7,306 bases of DNA from an uncultured Leptolyngbya sp. Lineage in GTDB: Bacteria; Cyanobacteriota; Cyanobacteriia; Phormidesmidales; Phormidesmidaceae. The stretch lies in contig CALBPH010000823.1 in NCBI GenBank assembly GCA_937899365.1, positions 1-7,306 of the forward strand. The letters are read 5' to 3'. Shown piece after piece: positions 1 to 5,933 of the stretch. Each line of letters opens with the position of its first letter. The stretch's first letter is position 1. A model generated the notes under the pieces. It saw nothing but the letters and a program-made list of their open reading frames with translations, searched no databases and was not told the DNA's origin. The translations under genes were made by a program, and so were the position numbers.

Positions 1-53
1 ATATGCCATAGGACAGTATCTCGCAGAGAAAATCATACCGAGGATCAGCAACG
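1..53 (+). repeat. 87-bp structured repeat, partial copy 1 (right 53 bp)
   Basis: This matches positions 35-87 of the full element at 2969-3055 without gaps, with 44 of 53 bases identical. The best conserved part is the right end, where the last 12 bases are identical and finish with the terminal repeat ATCAGCAACG at 44-53. The left end lies outside the window. The element overlaps the 3' end of the minus-strand ATPase gene: the reverse complement of its terminus, CGTTGCTGA, encodes the last two residues (Arg-Cys) and the stop codon. The left arm of the internal hairpin and the inner-stem partner are partly degraded here, so this looks like an older or decaying copy. Confidence 0.85.
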
Positions 54-2810
54 CCTATTTTTTTGAGGGGGGTCGATCATATTGCTTAAAATCGCCACCG
101 GCACCATGGGAATCATGGGCAACAAACAAATTAGCCACTGATTCCAGGTTAGGGGAGCCGTTTGAAATAGCATATTCATGACGGGCCACTGGCTAAAGGC
201 AATCTGTAATGCAACAGCTGCAACAATGCCGACAATTAAAATCGGTGTATTGGTAATGGCAGTGGACTGACGCTTAATGTAGTTCAGCAAGCTTACCCCC
301 AACTGACTAATGCTGATCAGATAGATAATCCGGGCAGCGACCAGGGATTGGATCGCCATGGTCCGGGCGACGGTAATCTCCCCTGTGGTAGCCTGGGCCC
401 ACTCAAAGATGCCAAAGATTAGAATCCAATTAAATAGGGAAACGGTTAAAATTCGGCGTAATAATTTTTGGGTGATCAGCGGTTCTTTGGGGTTACGGGG
501 CTGTTGCTGCATCAATCCATCTGACTTGGGTTCAAAGGCCAGGGGCACCGTCATGGTCAGAGAGTTGATCATATTTAGCCACAGCACCTGGAGCGAGAGA
601 ATGGGTAGATCCCTAGCCAGTAAAGCGCTGATCAAAATTGTCATCGATTCGCCGCCATTGACCGGCAGCAGAAATGCAATCGCTTTGCGTAGATTTTGGT
701 AAACGGTGCGTCCTTCTTCTACGGCTGCTTCTATCGAGGCAAAATTGTCGTCGGTGAGTAGCATATCAGCGGCTTCGCGGGCGACTTCGGTGCCGCCTTT
801 ACCCATGGCGGTGCCAATGTCGGCCTGCTTGAGGGCGGGGGCATCGTTGACGCCATCTCCGGTCATAGCGATGATTTCGCCTTTATGTTGTAAGGCCTCT
901 ACTAGCCGCAGCTTTTGGGTAGGGGCAACTCGGGCAAACACATCGCCGTCTGCAACCGCCTGGGAAAGCTGATTGTCGTTCATGGCCGATAGTTGTTGGC
1001 CCTCAAACGCGACAACGCTGTCTGTCTTTTGGATGCCCATACGTTTGGCAATGACGCGGGCCGTGGCAATATGGTCGCCAGTGATCATTTTGACTTGAAT
1101 CCCGGCGGAACGACAGGCGTGAATGGCCGCAATTGCTTCAGGGCGCGGTGGGTCAATCATGCCCTGCAATCCAATAAAGACCAGTCCTGTTTTAATGTCG
1201 TCATGGTCCACGGCATGGCGATGGCCACTGACTTCTGTTTGGGCAAACGCCAGTACCCGCAGTCCTTGTTCTGCCATGGTATCGACCGCCTGTTCAATGG
1301 AGGCGGTTGAAAGCGGTACGATCTGGCCGTGCTGATCTAGCATGTGGGCACAGCGACTCAGGAGAGCTTCAACTGACCCTTTGACATAAATGACTCGGGG
1401 ATTACCATCGTGCAGTGTTGCCATGTACTGATACTGAGACTCAAACGGAATTGAATCTAGCCGAGGTTTTGTTGCCGCTAGCTTCGACTGGCTCAGCTCG
1501 GCTTTGGCCGCAACCGTAATCAGGGCCCCTTCGGTCGGGTCCCCCACCACTGACCAGTTGTCCCCCGTCTGCTTAAGCTGGGCATCGTTACACAGCACCC
1601 CAGCCATCAGACAGGCCTCTAGGGGGGGGGGCAAACTATTCTTAAAGGGGCTGGTGGCACCGTTAATGGCTATGCCAATCTCCCCTTTGGGGCTGTAGCC
1701 GCCGCCGCTGACCTGATAAAACGCACCGGCGTAAATGGCCTGGACGGTCATTTGATTTTCCGTTAATGCTCCGGTTTTATCGTAGCAGATAACCGTGGCT
1801 CCGCCTAACGCTTCTACGGCCGGTAGTTTACGGATAATGGCATGGCGACGGGCCATGCGGTTCACCCCAATGGCCAGGGTGATGGTGACAACGGCAGGCA
1901 GCCCCTCTGGAATGGCGCTGACCGCCAGGGCAACCGCCGCCTCAAACATGTAGCTCCAAGATTCTCCTTGCCCTAGCCCAATCACAAAGGTGAGGGTGGC
2001 TAGGGTTAAAATGCCATAGAGTAAGAGATGGCTAAATCTGGCAAACTTACGGGTTAGCGGTGTGCTCAGGTTGACCCGCTGCTCCATGGATTGGGAAATT
2101 TTGCCAACTTCTGTCGCATCTGCGGTGGCAACAACTATGCCAGACACCTGACCAAAGGTGACAAAGCTGCCGGCATAGGCCATATTTATCCGCTCTGCCA
2201 GGGGGGTATCGTTCACCAGGGGTTGGCTAGATTTTGTCACGGGGACAGATTCTCCCGTGAGGGAAGACTCATCTACTTGTAAATTGCGAGTTTTTATTAA
2301 CCGTAGGTCAGCGGGAACCTTGTCGCCTGAGGTCAGGAGGACGATATCCCCAGGGACCAGGTCCTGGGACAGCACACGCAACATTTGGCCCTCCCGTAGA
2401 ACGGTGGTTTCTGTGGTGACGGCTTTTGCTAAGGATGCGATCGCACCTTCCGCTTTTGCTTCCTGATTATAGCCAATATTCGCAGTGAGAACGGTGACGC
2501 CCCAGATAACGGCAGCATTAGTCCAAGACCCTAAAAACGCTTTGACAATTCCCGCAATTAACAGGATATAGAGAAGAGGCTGGTGGAACTGGAGAAGAAA
2601 TCTGACCCAGGCAGGTTTTCCAAGTTTGATCGGGAGTTCGTTCCAGCCATAGATTTCATAACGTCTGGCTACCTCCTCGGCGGTGAGCCCTTGTTTTGAG
2701 TCACTATTAAAGCGTGTAATCACCTCATGAACAGATAGCCCATGACTGTAACAAGACTTTGATTGAGTTGGCAGCATAACGTTTAACAATCCGCGAGAAA
2801 AATCTCTCAT
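45..2810 (-). CDS. P2-type cation-transporting P-type ATPase (HAD superfamily)
   Basis: An integral membrane pump of 921 aa that couples ATP hydrolysis through a phospho-Asp intermediate to cation transport; the length is normal for P2 ATPases. An N-terminal cation-ATPase domain (about 24-60) is followed by M1-M2 (about 67-112), the actuator domain with TGES at 185-188, M3-M4 (about 257-316) with PEGLP at 301-305, phosphorylation Asp344, a nucleotide-binding domain with KGS at 477-479, TGD at 577-579, the hinge GDGVNDAP at 651-658 and six C-terminal spans (about 708-909). M5 keeps Asn718 and Glu721, aligned with SERCA Ca2+ ligands. M6 reads NMINS (746-750), without the Asp of the SERCA NxxTD motif, so a Ca2+ label is not secure. 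The phosphorylation loop is DKTGA, not DKTGT. Met1 is the first ATG after an in-frame TAG at 2826-2828; AAGGG directly abuts it, which is too close for a good Shine-Dalgarno. Met12 is an alternative start. The stop codon lies in a repeat element. The transported ion is not determined. Confidence 0.97.
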   Translation of the reverse strand: MRDFSRGLLNVMLPTQSKSCYSHGLSVHEVITRFNSDSKQGLTAEEVARRYEIYGWNELPIKLGKPAWVRFLLQFHQPLLYILLIAGIVKAFLGSWTNAAVIWGVTVLTANIGYNQEAKAEGAIASLAKAVTTETTVLREGQMLRVLSQDLVPGDIVLLTSGDKVPADLRLIKTRNLQVDESSLTGESVPVTKSSQPLVNDTPLAERINMAYAGSFVTFGQVSGIVVATADATEVGKISQSMEQRVNLSTPLTRKFARFSHLLLYGILTLATLTFVIGLGQGESWSYMFEAAVALAVSAIPEGLPAVVTITLAIGVNRMARRHAIIRKLPAVEALGGATVICYDKTGALTENQMTVQAIYAGAFYQVSGGGYSPKGEIGIAINGATSPFKNSLPPPLEACLMAGVLCNDAQLKQTGDNWSVVGDPTEGALITVAAKAELSQSKLAATKPRLDSIPFESQYQYMATLHDGNPRVIYVKGSVEALLSRCAHMLDQHGQIVPLSTASIEQAVDTMAEQGLRVLAFAQTEVSGHRHAVDHDDIKTGLVFIGLQGMIDPPRPEAIAAIHACRSAGIQVKMITGDHIATARVIAKRMGIQKTDSVVAFEGQQLSAMNDNQLSQAVADGDVFARVAPTQKLRLVEALQHKGEIIAMTGDGVNDAPALKQADIGTAMGKGGTEVAREAADMLLTDDNFASIEAAVEEGRTVYQNLRKAIAFLLPVNGGESMTILISALLARDLPILSLQVLWLNMINSLTMTVPLAFEPKSDGLMQQQPRNPKEPLITQKLLRRILTVSLFNWILIFGIFEWAQATTGEITVARTMAIQSLVAARIIYLISISQLGVSLLNYIKRQSTAITNTPILIVGIVAAVALQIAFSQWPVMNMLFQTAPLTWNQWLICLLPMIPMVPVAILSNMIDPPQKNRRC
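1622..1631. repeat. Homopolymer G10 tract inside the ATPase gene (C10 on the coding strand)
   Basis: Ten consecutive G on the plus strand read as ten C in the coding direction, giving Pro394-Pro395-Pro396 and the first base of the Leu397 codon in the nucleotide-binding domain. The frame is open as written. A change of one base would shift the frame about 50 codons after the phosphorylation site and remove the rest of the pump. Tracts of this length are known slippage sites in replication and transcription, and also common sequencing-error sites. Confidence 0.9.
2437..2444. repeat. HIP1 octamer GCGATCGC
   Basis: A perfect HIP1 palindrome inside the ATPase gene. HIP1 is strongly over-represented in many cyanobacterial genomes. 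With the copies at 3863-3870 and 4996-5003 it gives three in 7.3 kb, which supports a cyanobacterial source. Confidence 0.85.
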
Positions 2811-2888
2811 CCCTTCGGATCGATACTAGCAAGGCAAAATGAGGATTCTCTCATTCATCCCCATGGGTTGATGCTAGCAAGGAAAAAT
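2803..2888. repeat. Diverged tandem duplication spanning the ATPase start codon
   Basis: Unit A (2803-2840) and unit B (2847-2888) both start with TCTCTCAT and end with GATACTAGCAAGGCAAAAT (2822-2840) or GATGCTAGCAAGGAAAAAT (2870-2888; 17 of 19 identical). The middle is poorly conserved, and unit B has four extra bases (a second TCAT). On the minus strand the CAT at 2808-2810 is the ATPase start codon. The matching CAT at 2852-2854 gives a second ATGAGAGA upstream. Over the alignable 38 positions about 31 match. Confidence 0.75.
2807..2854 (-). CDS. Possible 15-codon leader ORF coupled to the ATPase start
   Basis: Reading on the minus strand from the ATG at 2854-2852 gives MRESSFCLASIDPKG and then TGA at 2809-2807. 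The stop overlaps the ATPase start codon as ATGA, the classic arrangement for translational coupling. GGGG at 2859-2862 lies four bases before the leader ATG and could act as its ribosome site. The ATPase itself has only an AAGGG touching its ATG. The leader start exists because of the local duplication, so leader and ATPase both begin Met-Arg. An ORF this short can occur by chance, and the peptide resembles nothing I recognise. Confidence 0.25.
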   Translation of the reverse strand: MRESSFCLASIDPKG

Positions 2889-2901
2889 CTTGATGCTCAC
2901 C

Positions 2902-2931
2902 ATTACATATTGAATATGCGCATTGTAACAA
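2902..2931 (-). promoter_or_regulatory. Candidate sigma70-type promoter for the ATPase
   Basis: On the minus strand TTGTTA (2931-2926, 4 of 6 matches to TTGACA) and TGTAAT (2907-2902, 5 of 6 matches to TATAAT) are separated by 18 bases. Transcription would start near 2895, leaving a leader of about 85 nt that contains the duplicated unit and the possible leader ORF. This is a consensus match only. Confidence 0.4.
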
Positions 2932-2932
2932 T
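2906..2932. promoter_or_regulatory. Two adjacent palindromes overlapping the ATPase promoter (candidate operator)
   Basis: CATATTGAATATG (2906-2918, perfect 6-bp arms around one base) and ATTGTAACAAT (2922-2932, perfect 5-bp arms around one base) are separated by three bases. They cover the candidate -35 element, the spacer and the edge of the -10. A dimeric repressor or activator bound here would control the ATPase. The AT-rich dyad recalls operators of metal-sensing regulators of cation ATPases, but no regulator gene lies in the window and the consensus cannot be assigned. Confidence 0.4.
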
Positions 2933-2968
2933 AGGAAAGTTAACGGGAGGTTTAACAACAGATTTTAC

Positions 2969-3055
2969 CGTTGCTGATTTAGAGGATGAATCGGTCGGTT
3001 AGACATACTATTTGACAGTATCTTGCAGATAAAATTATCCCGAGGATCAGCAACG
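2969..3055 (+). repeat. 87-bp structured repeat, full copy 2
   Basis: The element is bounded by perfect 10-bp inverted termini, CGTTGCTGAT (2969-2978) and ATCAGCAACG (3046-3055). Inside, element positions 16-21 can pair with 67-72 (with one G-U pair), AATC can pair with GGTT (2989-3000), and ATACT can pair with AGTAT (3005-3021). The right 53 bp match the copy at 1-53 and the whole element matches the inverted copy at 6558-6644 (76 of 87). It has no coding capacity, so any mobility would depend on an enzyme in trans, as for MITE- or REP-type elements. It stands 159 bp upstream of the ATPase start and 223 bp upstream of the 3278 gene. Confidence 0.85.
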
Positions 3056-3277
3056 CTCAGTTTTGCAGCTTATAAAAAGCCCACAACGCTCAGCAGCGTT
3101 CTTTTGACCAAGGCGATGGCTAACCATAGATAAAAATCTAAGGCTTTATATTTGTAAATAGACTTGAATCTATGTAAAGTTAAATTAGCGCTAAGGAAAT
3201 TGGGTCCCTAATGGGCGTTGATATTAGCCCAATATTTACAAGCGGTCTGTAACAGTGGCGTTAGGGGAAAGTAAAGG
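3056..3277. other. Intergenic stretch upstream of the 70-aa membrane protein gene
   Basis: No coding region is seen. CAACGCTCAG at 3084-3093 repeats the bases 3051-3060 at the right edge of repeat copy 2, and may be a further fragment of that terminus. AACGCT-CAGC-AGCGTT at 3085-3100, followed by CTTTT, forms a small 6-bp hairpin that resembles a weak plus-strand terminator. TTAGCGCTAA (3185-3194) is a perfect palindrome, and ATAGA/TCTAT arms surround 3159-3172. A promoter for the downstream gene must lie here, but no convincing -35/-10 pair stands out. Confidence 0.5.
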
Positions 3278-3490
3278 ATGTCATGGTTAATACTGCTAGC
3301 CGCCGCGTTCGTTTTTGCCATGCTGGGTCGGCGTCTGAAGCCCGCTGATGAAATCTATGGGATCGCCACTTACAGCGCGGGGCTTTTAAGCATTTTTTGG
3401 GGCTTTGCCATCGCCCCGTTTGTCGCTCAGCTCACCCTGATTGTGGTGGCGTTGGGATGGCTGCAGCTGGGTGTCCGCCGTTTGTCTTAG
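3278..3490 (+). CDS. Small hydrophobic membrane protein, hypothetical (70 aa)
   Basis: I do not recognise the family. The protein is mostly hydrophobic: a first span at about residues 2-16, a short polar loop GRRLKPADE (17-25), then about 40 apolar residues (26-66) that could be one long or two shorter spans, and a basic end (RR at 67-68). The positive-inside rule would put both basic ends in the cytoplasm. The start is well fixed: an in-frame TAA lies at 3272-3274, and AGGGG at 3263-3267 is a good ribosome site ten bases before the ATG. It is transcribed away from the ATPase and converges on the S9 peptidase gene, with a hairpin between them. No cofactor or catalytic motif is visible. The good ribosome site and single clean frame make it likely to be real. 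Confidence 0.75.
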   Translation: MSWLILLAAAFVFAMLGRRLKPADEIYGIATYSAGLLSIFWGFAIAPFVAQLTLIVVALGWLQLGVRRLS

Positions 3491-3492
3491 CC

Positions 3493-3523
3493 TCACGTGC
3501 CCTGAGCAAAGCGGGGCACGTGA
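3493..3523. terminator. Bidirectional hairpin between convergent genes
   Basis: TCACGTGCCC (3493-3502) pairs perfectly with GGGCACGTGA (3514-3523) around an 11-base loop. It sits in the 42-bp gap between the stop of the plus-strand gene (3490) and the end of the minus-strand peptidase gene (3533). Neither side has a U-tract, so it is not a textbook intrinsic terminator. Its position and 10-bp GC-rich stem still suggest transcript-end formation or 3' end protection for both genes. Confidence 0.65.
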
Positions 3524-3532
3524 TATAGGAAA

Positions 3533-5575
3533 CTACTGTACGGTTTCGATGTCTACTGTCAGAGTCTCTAGCTGGGTTTGTAGGTCTGGCGATATTTCAT
3601 CCTGGTAGCGTCCATCTAAATGGTTGGCAAAAAAGCGCTCTATGGCGGCCGTCATGGCTAAAATGTTGTTTTCTTTTCGGAACCCATGGCCCTCGTCCAG
3701 GGCGACCAGGTATTCTACCGGACGCTCCAACTCCCGCAAGGCGGCGACAATTTGATCTGACTCGGCCTGGGGGACCCGTGGATCGTTAGCGCCCTGTACC
3801 ACCAGCAGTGGTGCCTGGATTTGGTCCGCTGAGAATAGGGGTGATTGGGCGATGAGACGGTTGCGATCGCGCGGATCATCCGGGTCCCCCACCCGCAACG
3901 TTAAGCTATCGCGAATCGGAGCCCAATAGGGGGGAATTGACCCCATCAGGGTAATTAAATTAGACGGCCCCACAATAGAGGCCCCAGCCGCATATAGCTC
4001 TGGGGTAAACGCCAGACCGGCCAGGGTGGCATACCCCCCATAGGAAAACCCTGAAATTCCCACCCGTTCTGGGTCAGCAATGCCTTGGTCAATCAGATAC
4101 TGCACCCCATCAGTCACATCATGCTGCATGACACCGGTGCCCCAGGCCTGATTACCCGCATTTAGAAATGCTTTACCATAGCCTGCCGACCCCCGAAAAT
4201 TGGGCTGTAGTACGGCGTACCCCCGATTGGCAAAGAACTGGGCAAAGGGGCTATAGCCCCAAAAATCCCTCCCCCACGGACCCCCATGGGGAAACACAAT
4301 CACAGGCAGATTTTCTGGAGCGATACCCTGGGGCAGAGTCAGATAGGCGGGAATTTCTACCCCATCCCGAGCCGTATAGCGGATGGGTGCAACCGTGGCC
4401 AGATATTCACTGGGGAGGTCTGGCCAGGCGTCATAGAGCTTTTCCAAGGTTTGGGCGCTGCGGTTATAAAGATACATCGCTCCAGGATTGACATCACTTT
4501 GGGTGCCAATTAGGGCCAGTTGCTCATCTCGAGTGATGGAATTAAGCGAAAGGTTAACCCCAGGCAGCTGCTGTTGGAGAAATGCCAAATCAGCAGCCCA
4601 TTCTTCACGTTTAGGATAAATGCGACGGCGGTCGCCCACATAGGATGTGGCTATTAACTCATTGGTCTCACCGGAAAATATCGCCCCCTCCAAATCCACC
4701 TGATTTTCAGGGTCAGCTTCTACAAGCTCGCTTTGGCCAGTTTCCACATCGAGGAGTTCTAGCTGGGTTAAGTCCGTATCGCGGTTAGTTTTTAGATAGA
4801 TCTGTTGCTCGTTGGCATGAAACTGAATGGGAACGCAAATTTCTTCTAGCGCACAGGTGTAAATAGTGCTTAGTTCTCCATTTTCGACGTTTAACAGCTC
4901 ATTGCCGCCCGCTAGCGACTGGCGTATCGCCAGCCGTACATTACCGCCATTGTCAAACGCCCAGCCCGCAATATTCTCATTGTTTTGAATAATCAGCGAT
5001 CGCTCTCCTGTTGTCAGGTTTAATCGATACACATCATGAAATTGCGGATCGCGATCATTAAGACCAATCACAATTTCATTTGGCGTCTGCTTAGGCACCG
5101 CATAGAGCAGTGCTGTCGTATTCTCCACCGGGGTCAGGTTTCTTGCTGTGGCCAACGTGCCTGGTTCCACCGCGTAGAGATGGAAGTTTTCATTTCCCCC
5201 CTTGTCTTGAACATAGAGGATGTAACGGCCATCGGCGCTCCAAAAGTAAAATATGATCGGGCTTTCCGCATCTGCTGTGACTGGACGGGCGGCCTCGATG
5301 GGCTCATCAATACCCTTTACCCACACATTGAGCACGCCATCTAATTGTTTTTGAAAGGCGATGAAGTTGCCATCTGGAGAGAGCTGAGCCCCTGTAATGT
5401 CTGGGTCCGCCAGAAACAATTCCCGGTCAATTAGGGGGGGTAGGGTCTGCTCGCTAGGGGTTTCACGGGCCACCGCCGCCGGCCTCATCGAGGGCACCCA
5501 TGTATTGTTAGGTGCAATCCCCAATAAGCTGACAGACACCATTATTACGCCCATACCCAGTTGAAATCGTTTCAT
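3533..5575 (-). CDS. Exported S9-family (prolyl oligopeptidase-like) serine peptidase
   Basis: A 680-aa protein with the architecture of S9 peptidases: an N-terminal beta-propeller that limits access and a C-terminal alpha/beta-hydrolase that cuts short peptides. Residues 1-36 resemble a Sec signal peptide (basic MKR, hydrophobic core 5-20, AVA at 34-36), so it probably acts in the periplasm or outside. Propeller blades with PD40-like repeats run from about 50 to 390, for example QLSPDG at 64-69 and FWSADGRYI at 111-119. The catalytic domain starts at about 400: HGGP at 430-433 (oxyanion region), nucleophile Ser511 in GFSYGG, Asp598 in GANDPRVP and His630 in DEGHGF. The triad is complete, so activity is expected. 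Cys241 and Cys247 could form a disulfide after export. An in-frame TAA at 5594-5596 makes Met1 the first ATG; no clear Shine-Dalgarno precedes it. S9C acylaminoacyl-peptidase or dipeptidyl-peptidase specificity cannot be decided from sequence. Confidence 0.95.
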   Translation of the reverse strand: MKRFQLGMGVIMVSVSLLGIAPNNTWVPSMRPAAVARETPSEQTLPPLIDRELFLADPDITGAQLSPDGNFIAFQKQLDGVLNVWVKGIDEPIEAARPVTADAESPIIFYFWSADGRYILYVQDKGGNENFHLYAVEPGTLATARNLTPVENTTALLYAVPKQTPNEIVIGLNDRDPQFHDVYRLNLTTGERSLIIQNNENIAGWAFDNGGNVRLAIRQSLAGGNELLNVENGELSTIYTCALEEICVPIQFHANEQQIYLKTNRDTDLTQLELLDVETGQSELVEADPENQVDLEGAIFSGETNELIATSYVGDRRRIYPKREEWAADLAFLQQQLPGVNLSLNSITRDEQLALIGTQSDVNPGAMYLYNRSAQTLEKLYDAWPDLPSEYLATVAPIRYTARDGVEIPAYLTLPQGIAPENLPVIVFPHGGPWGRDFWGYSPFAQFFANRGYAVLQPNFRGSAGYGKAFLNAGNQAWGTGVMQHDVTDGVQYLIDQGIADPERVGISGFSYGGYATLAGLAFTPELYAAGASIVGPSNLITLMGSIPPYWAPIRDSLTLRVGDPDDPRDRNRLIAQSPLFSADQIQAPLLVVQGANDPRVPQAESDQIVAALRELERPVEYLVALDEGHGFRKENNILAMTAAIERFFANHLDGRYQDEISPDLQTQLETLTVDIETVQ
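3863..3870. repeat. HIP1 octamer GCGATCGC
   Basis: A perfect HIP1 palindrome inside the S9 peptidase gene; see the copy at 2437. Confidence 0.85.
4996..5003. repeat. HIP1 octamer GCGATCGC
   Basis: The third perfect HIP1 palindrome, in the propeller-coding part of the S9 peptidase gene. Confidence 0.85.
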
Positions 5576-5933
5576 AGGAATTGCTGCAAAGATTTATGGT
5601 TGGTTGAAATCTAGCAACCCTCACCTGACGCTTTCCATATCGGAACGTCATGGTGATAGATGACGTTGGTCATCAGAATTCGGAGATGGGCATGTTGGCA
5701 TTGTTACCAGGGTCTGAATTTTGGCTCCGTTCAGAATAGGGGGAAAATGGTGTGGAATTTCCCATGGCTCAAATGGTTGAAACACCTTAGGGCTCTGGAG
5801 TGTATGGAGTTACTGACACATTTACTTAGGACGATAGATTAACTAAAAATTAGATCCGTCTACTCCGTCCGGATTCGTTGATGGTGACATGGATAACTAA
5901 GGCAACAACGTGTCCCCCTAGTTATTAATAAAC
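5576..5933. other. Divergent intergenic region between the peptidase and the 64-aa ORF
   Basis: This region should contain promoters for both the minus-strand peptidase and the plus-strand 5934 ORF, but no strong -35/-10 pair is evident. It holds the inverted repeat at 5644-5667. ATCCG/CGGAT arms lie at 5854-5858 and 5870-5874. A 31-codon frame at 5747-5842 has AGGGGG (5738-5743) before its ATG but no recognisable product. No RNA gene was found. Confidence 0.5.
5644..5667. promoter_or_regulatory. 8-bp inverted repeat upstream of the S9 peptidase gene
   Basis: AACGTCAT (5644-5651) and ATGACGTT (5660-5667) are perfect inverted arms around eight bases, 69-92 nt upstream of the peptidase start. 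The half-sites lie 16 bp apart from start to start, about one and a half helical turns, so this could be an operator for a dimer. It could instead be a hairpin in the leader transcript. No regulator family is assigned. Confidence 0.4.

Noticed and set aside
358..2466. Several plus-strand open frames of 60-114 codons opposite the ATPase
   Set aside because: They lie antisense to a complete, motif-rich gene and show no family features.
3012..3040. Perfect TTGACA -35 hexamer inside repeat copy 2, pointing toward the 70-aa gene
   Set aside because: No acceptable -10 lies at 16-18 bases (the best is 4 of 6 at 15 bases). The hexamer is part of the conserved repeat and also occurs in copy 3, facing away from the PhnD-like gene.
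3085..3105. AACGCT-CAGC-AGCGTT hairpin with CTTTT as a terminator
   Set aside because: The stem is only six pairs and no plus-strand gene ends nearby. It is kept as a note within the intergenic entry rather than as a called terminator.
4168..5344. Plus-strand open frames opposite the S9 peptidase gene
   Set aside because: They are antisense shadows of a gene with a full catalytic triad and give low-complexity, unrecognisable proteins.
5747..5842. 31-codon frame preceded by AGGGGG
   Set aside because: The spacing of three bases to the ATG is short, there is no recognisable product or terminator directly after it, and such a short frame can arise by chance.
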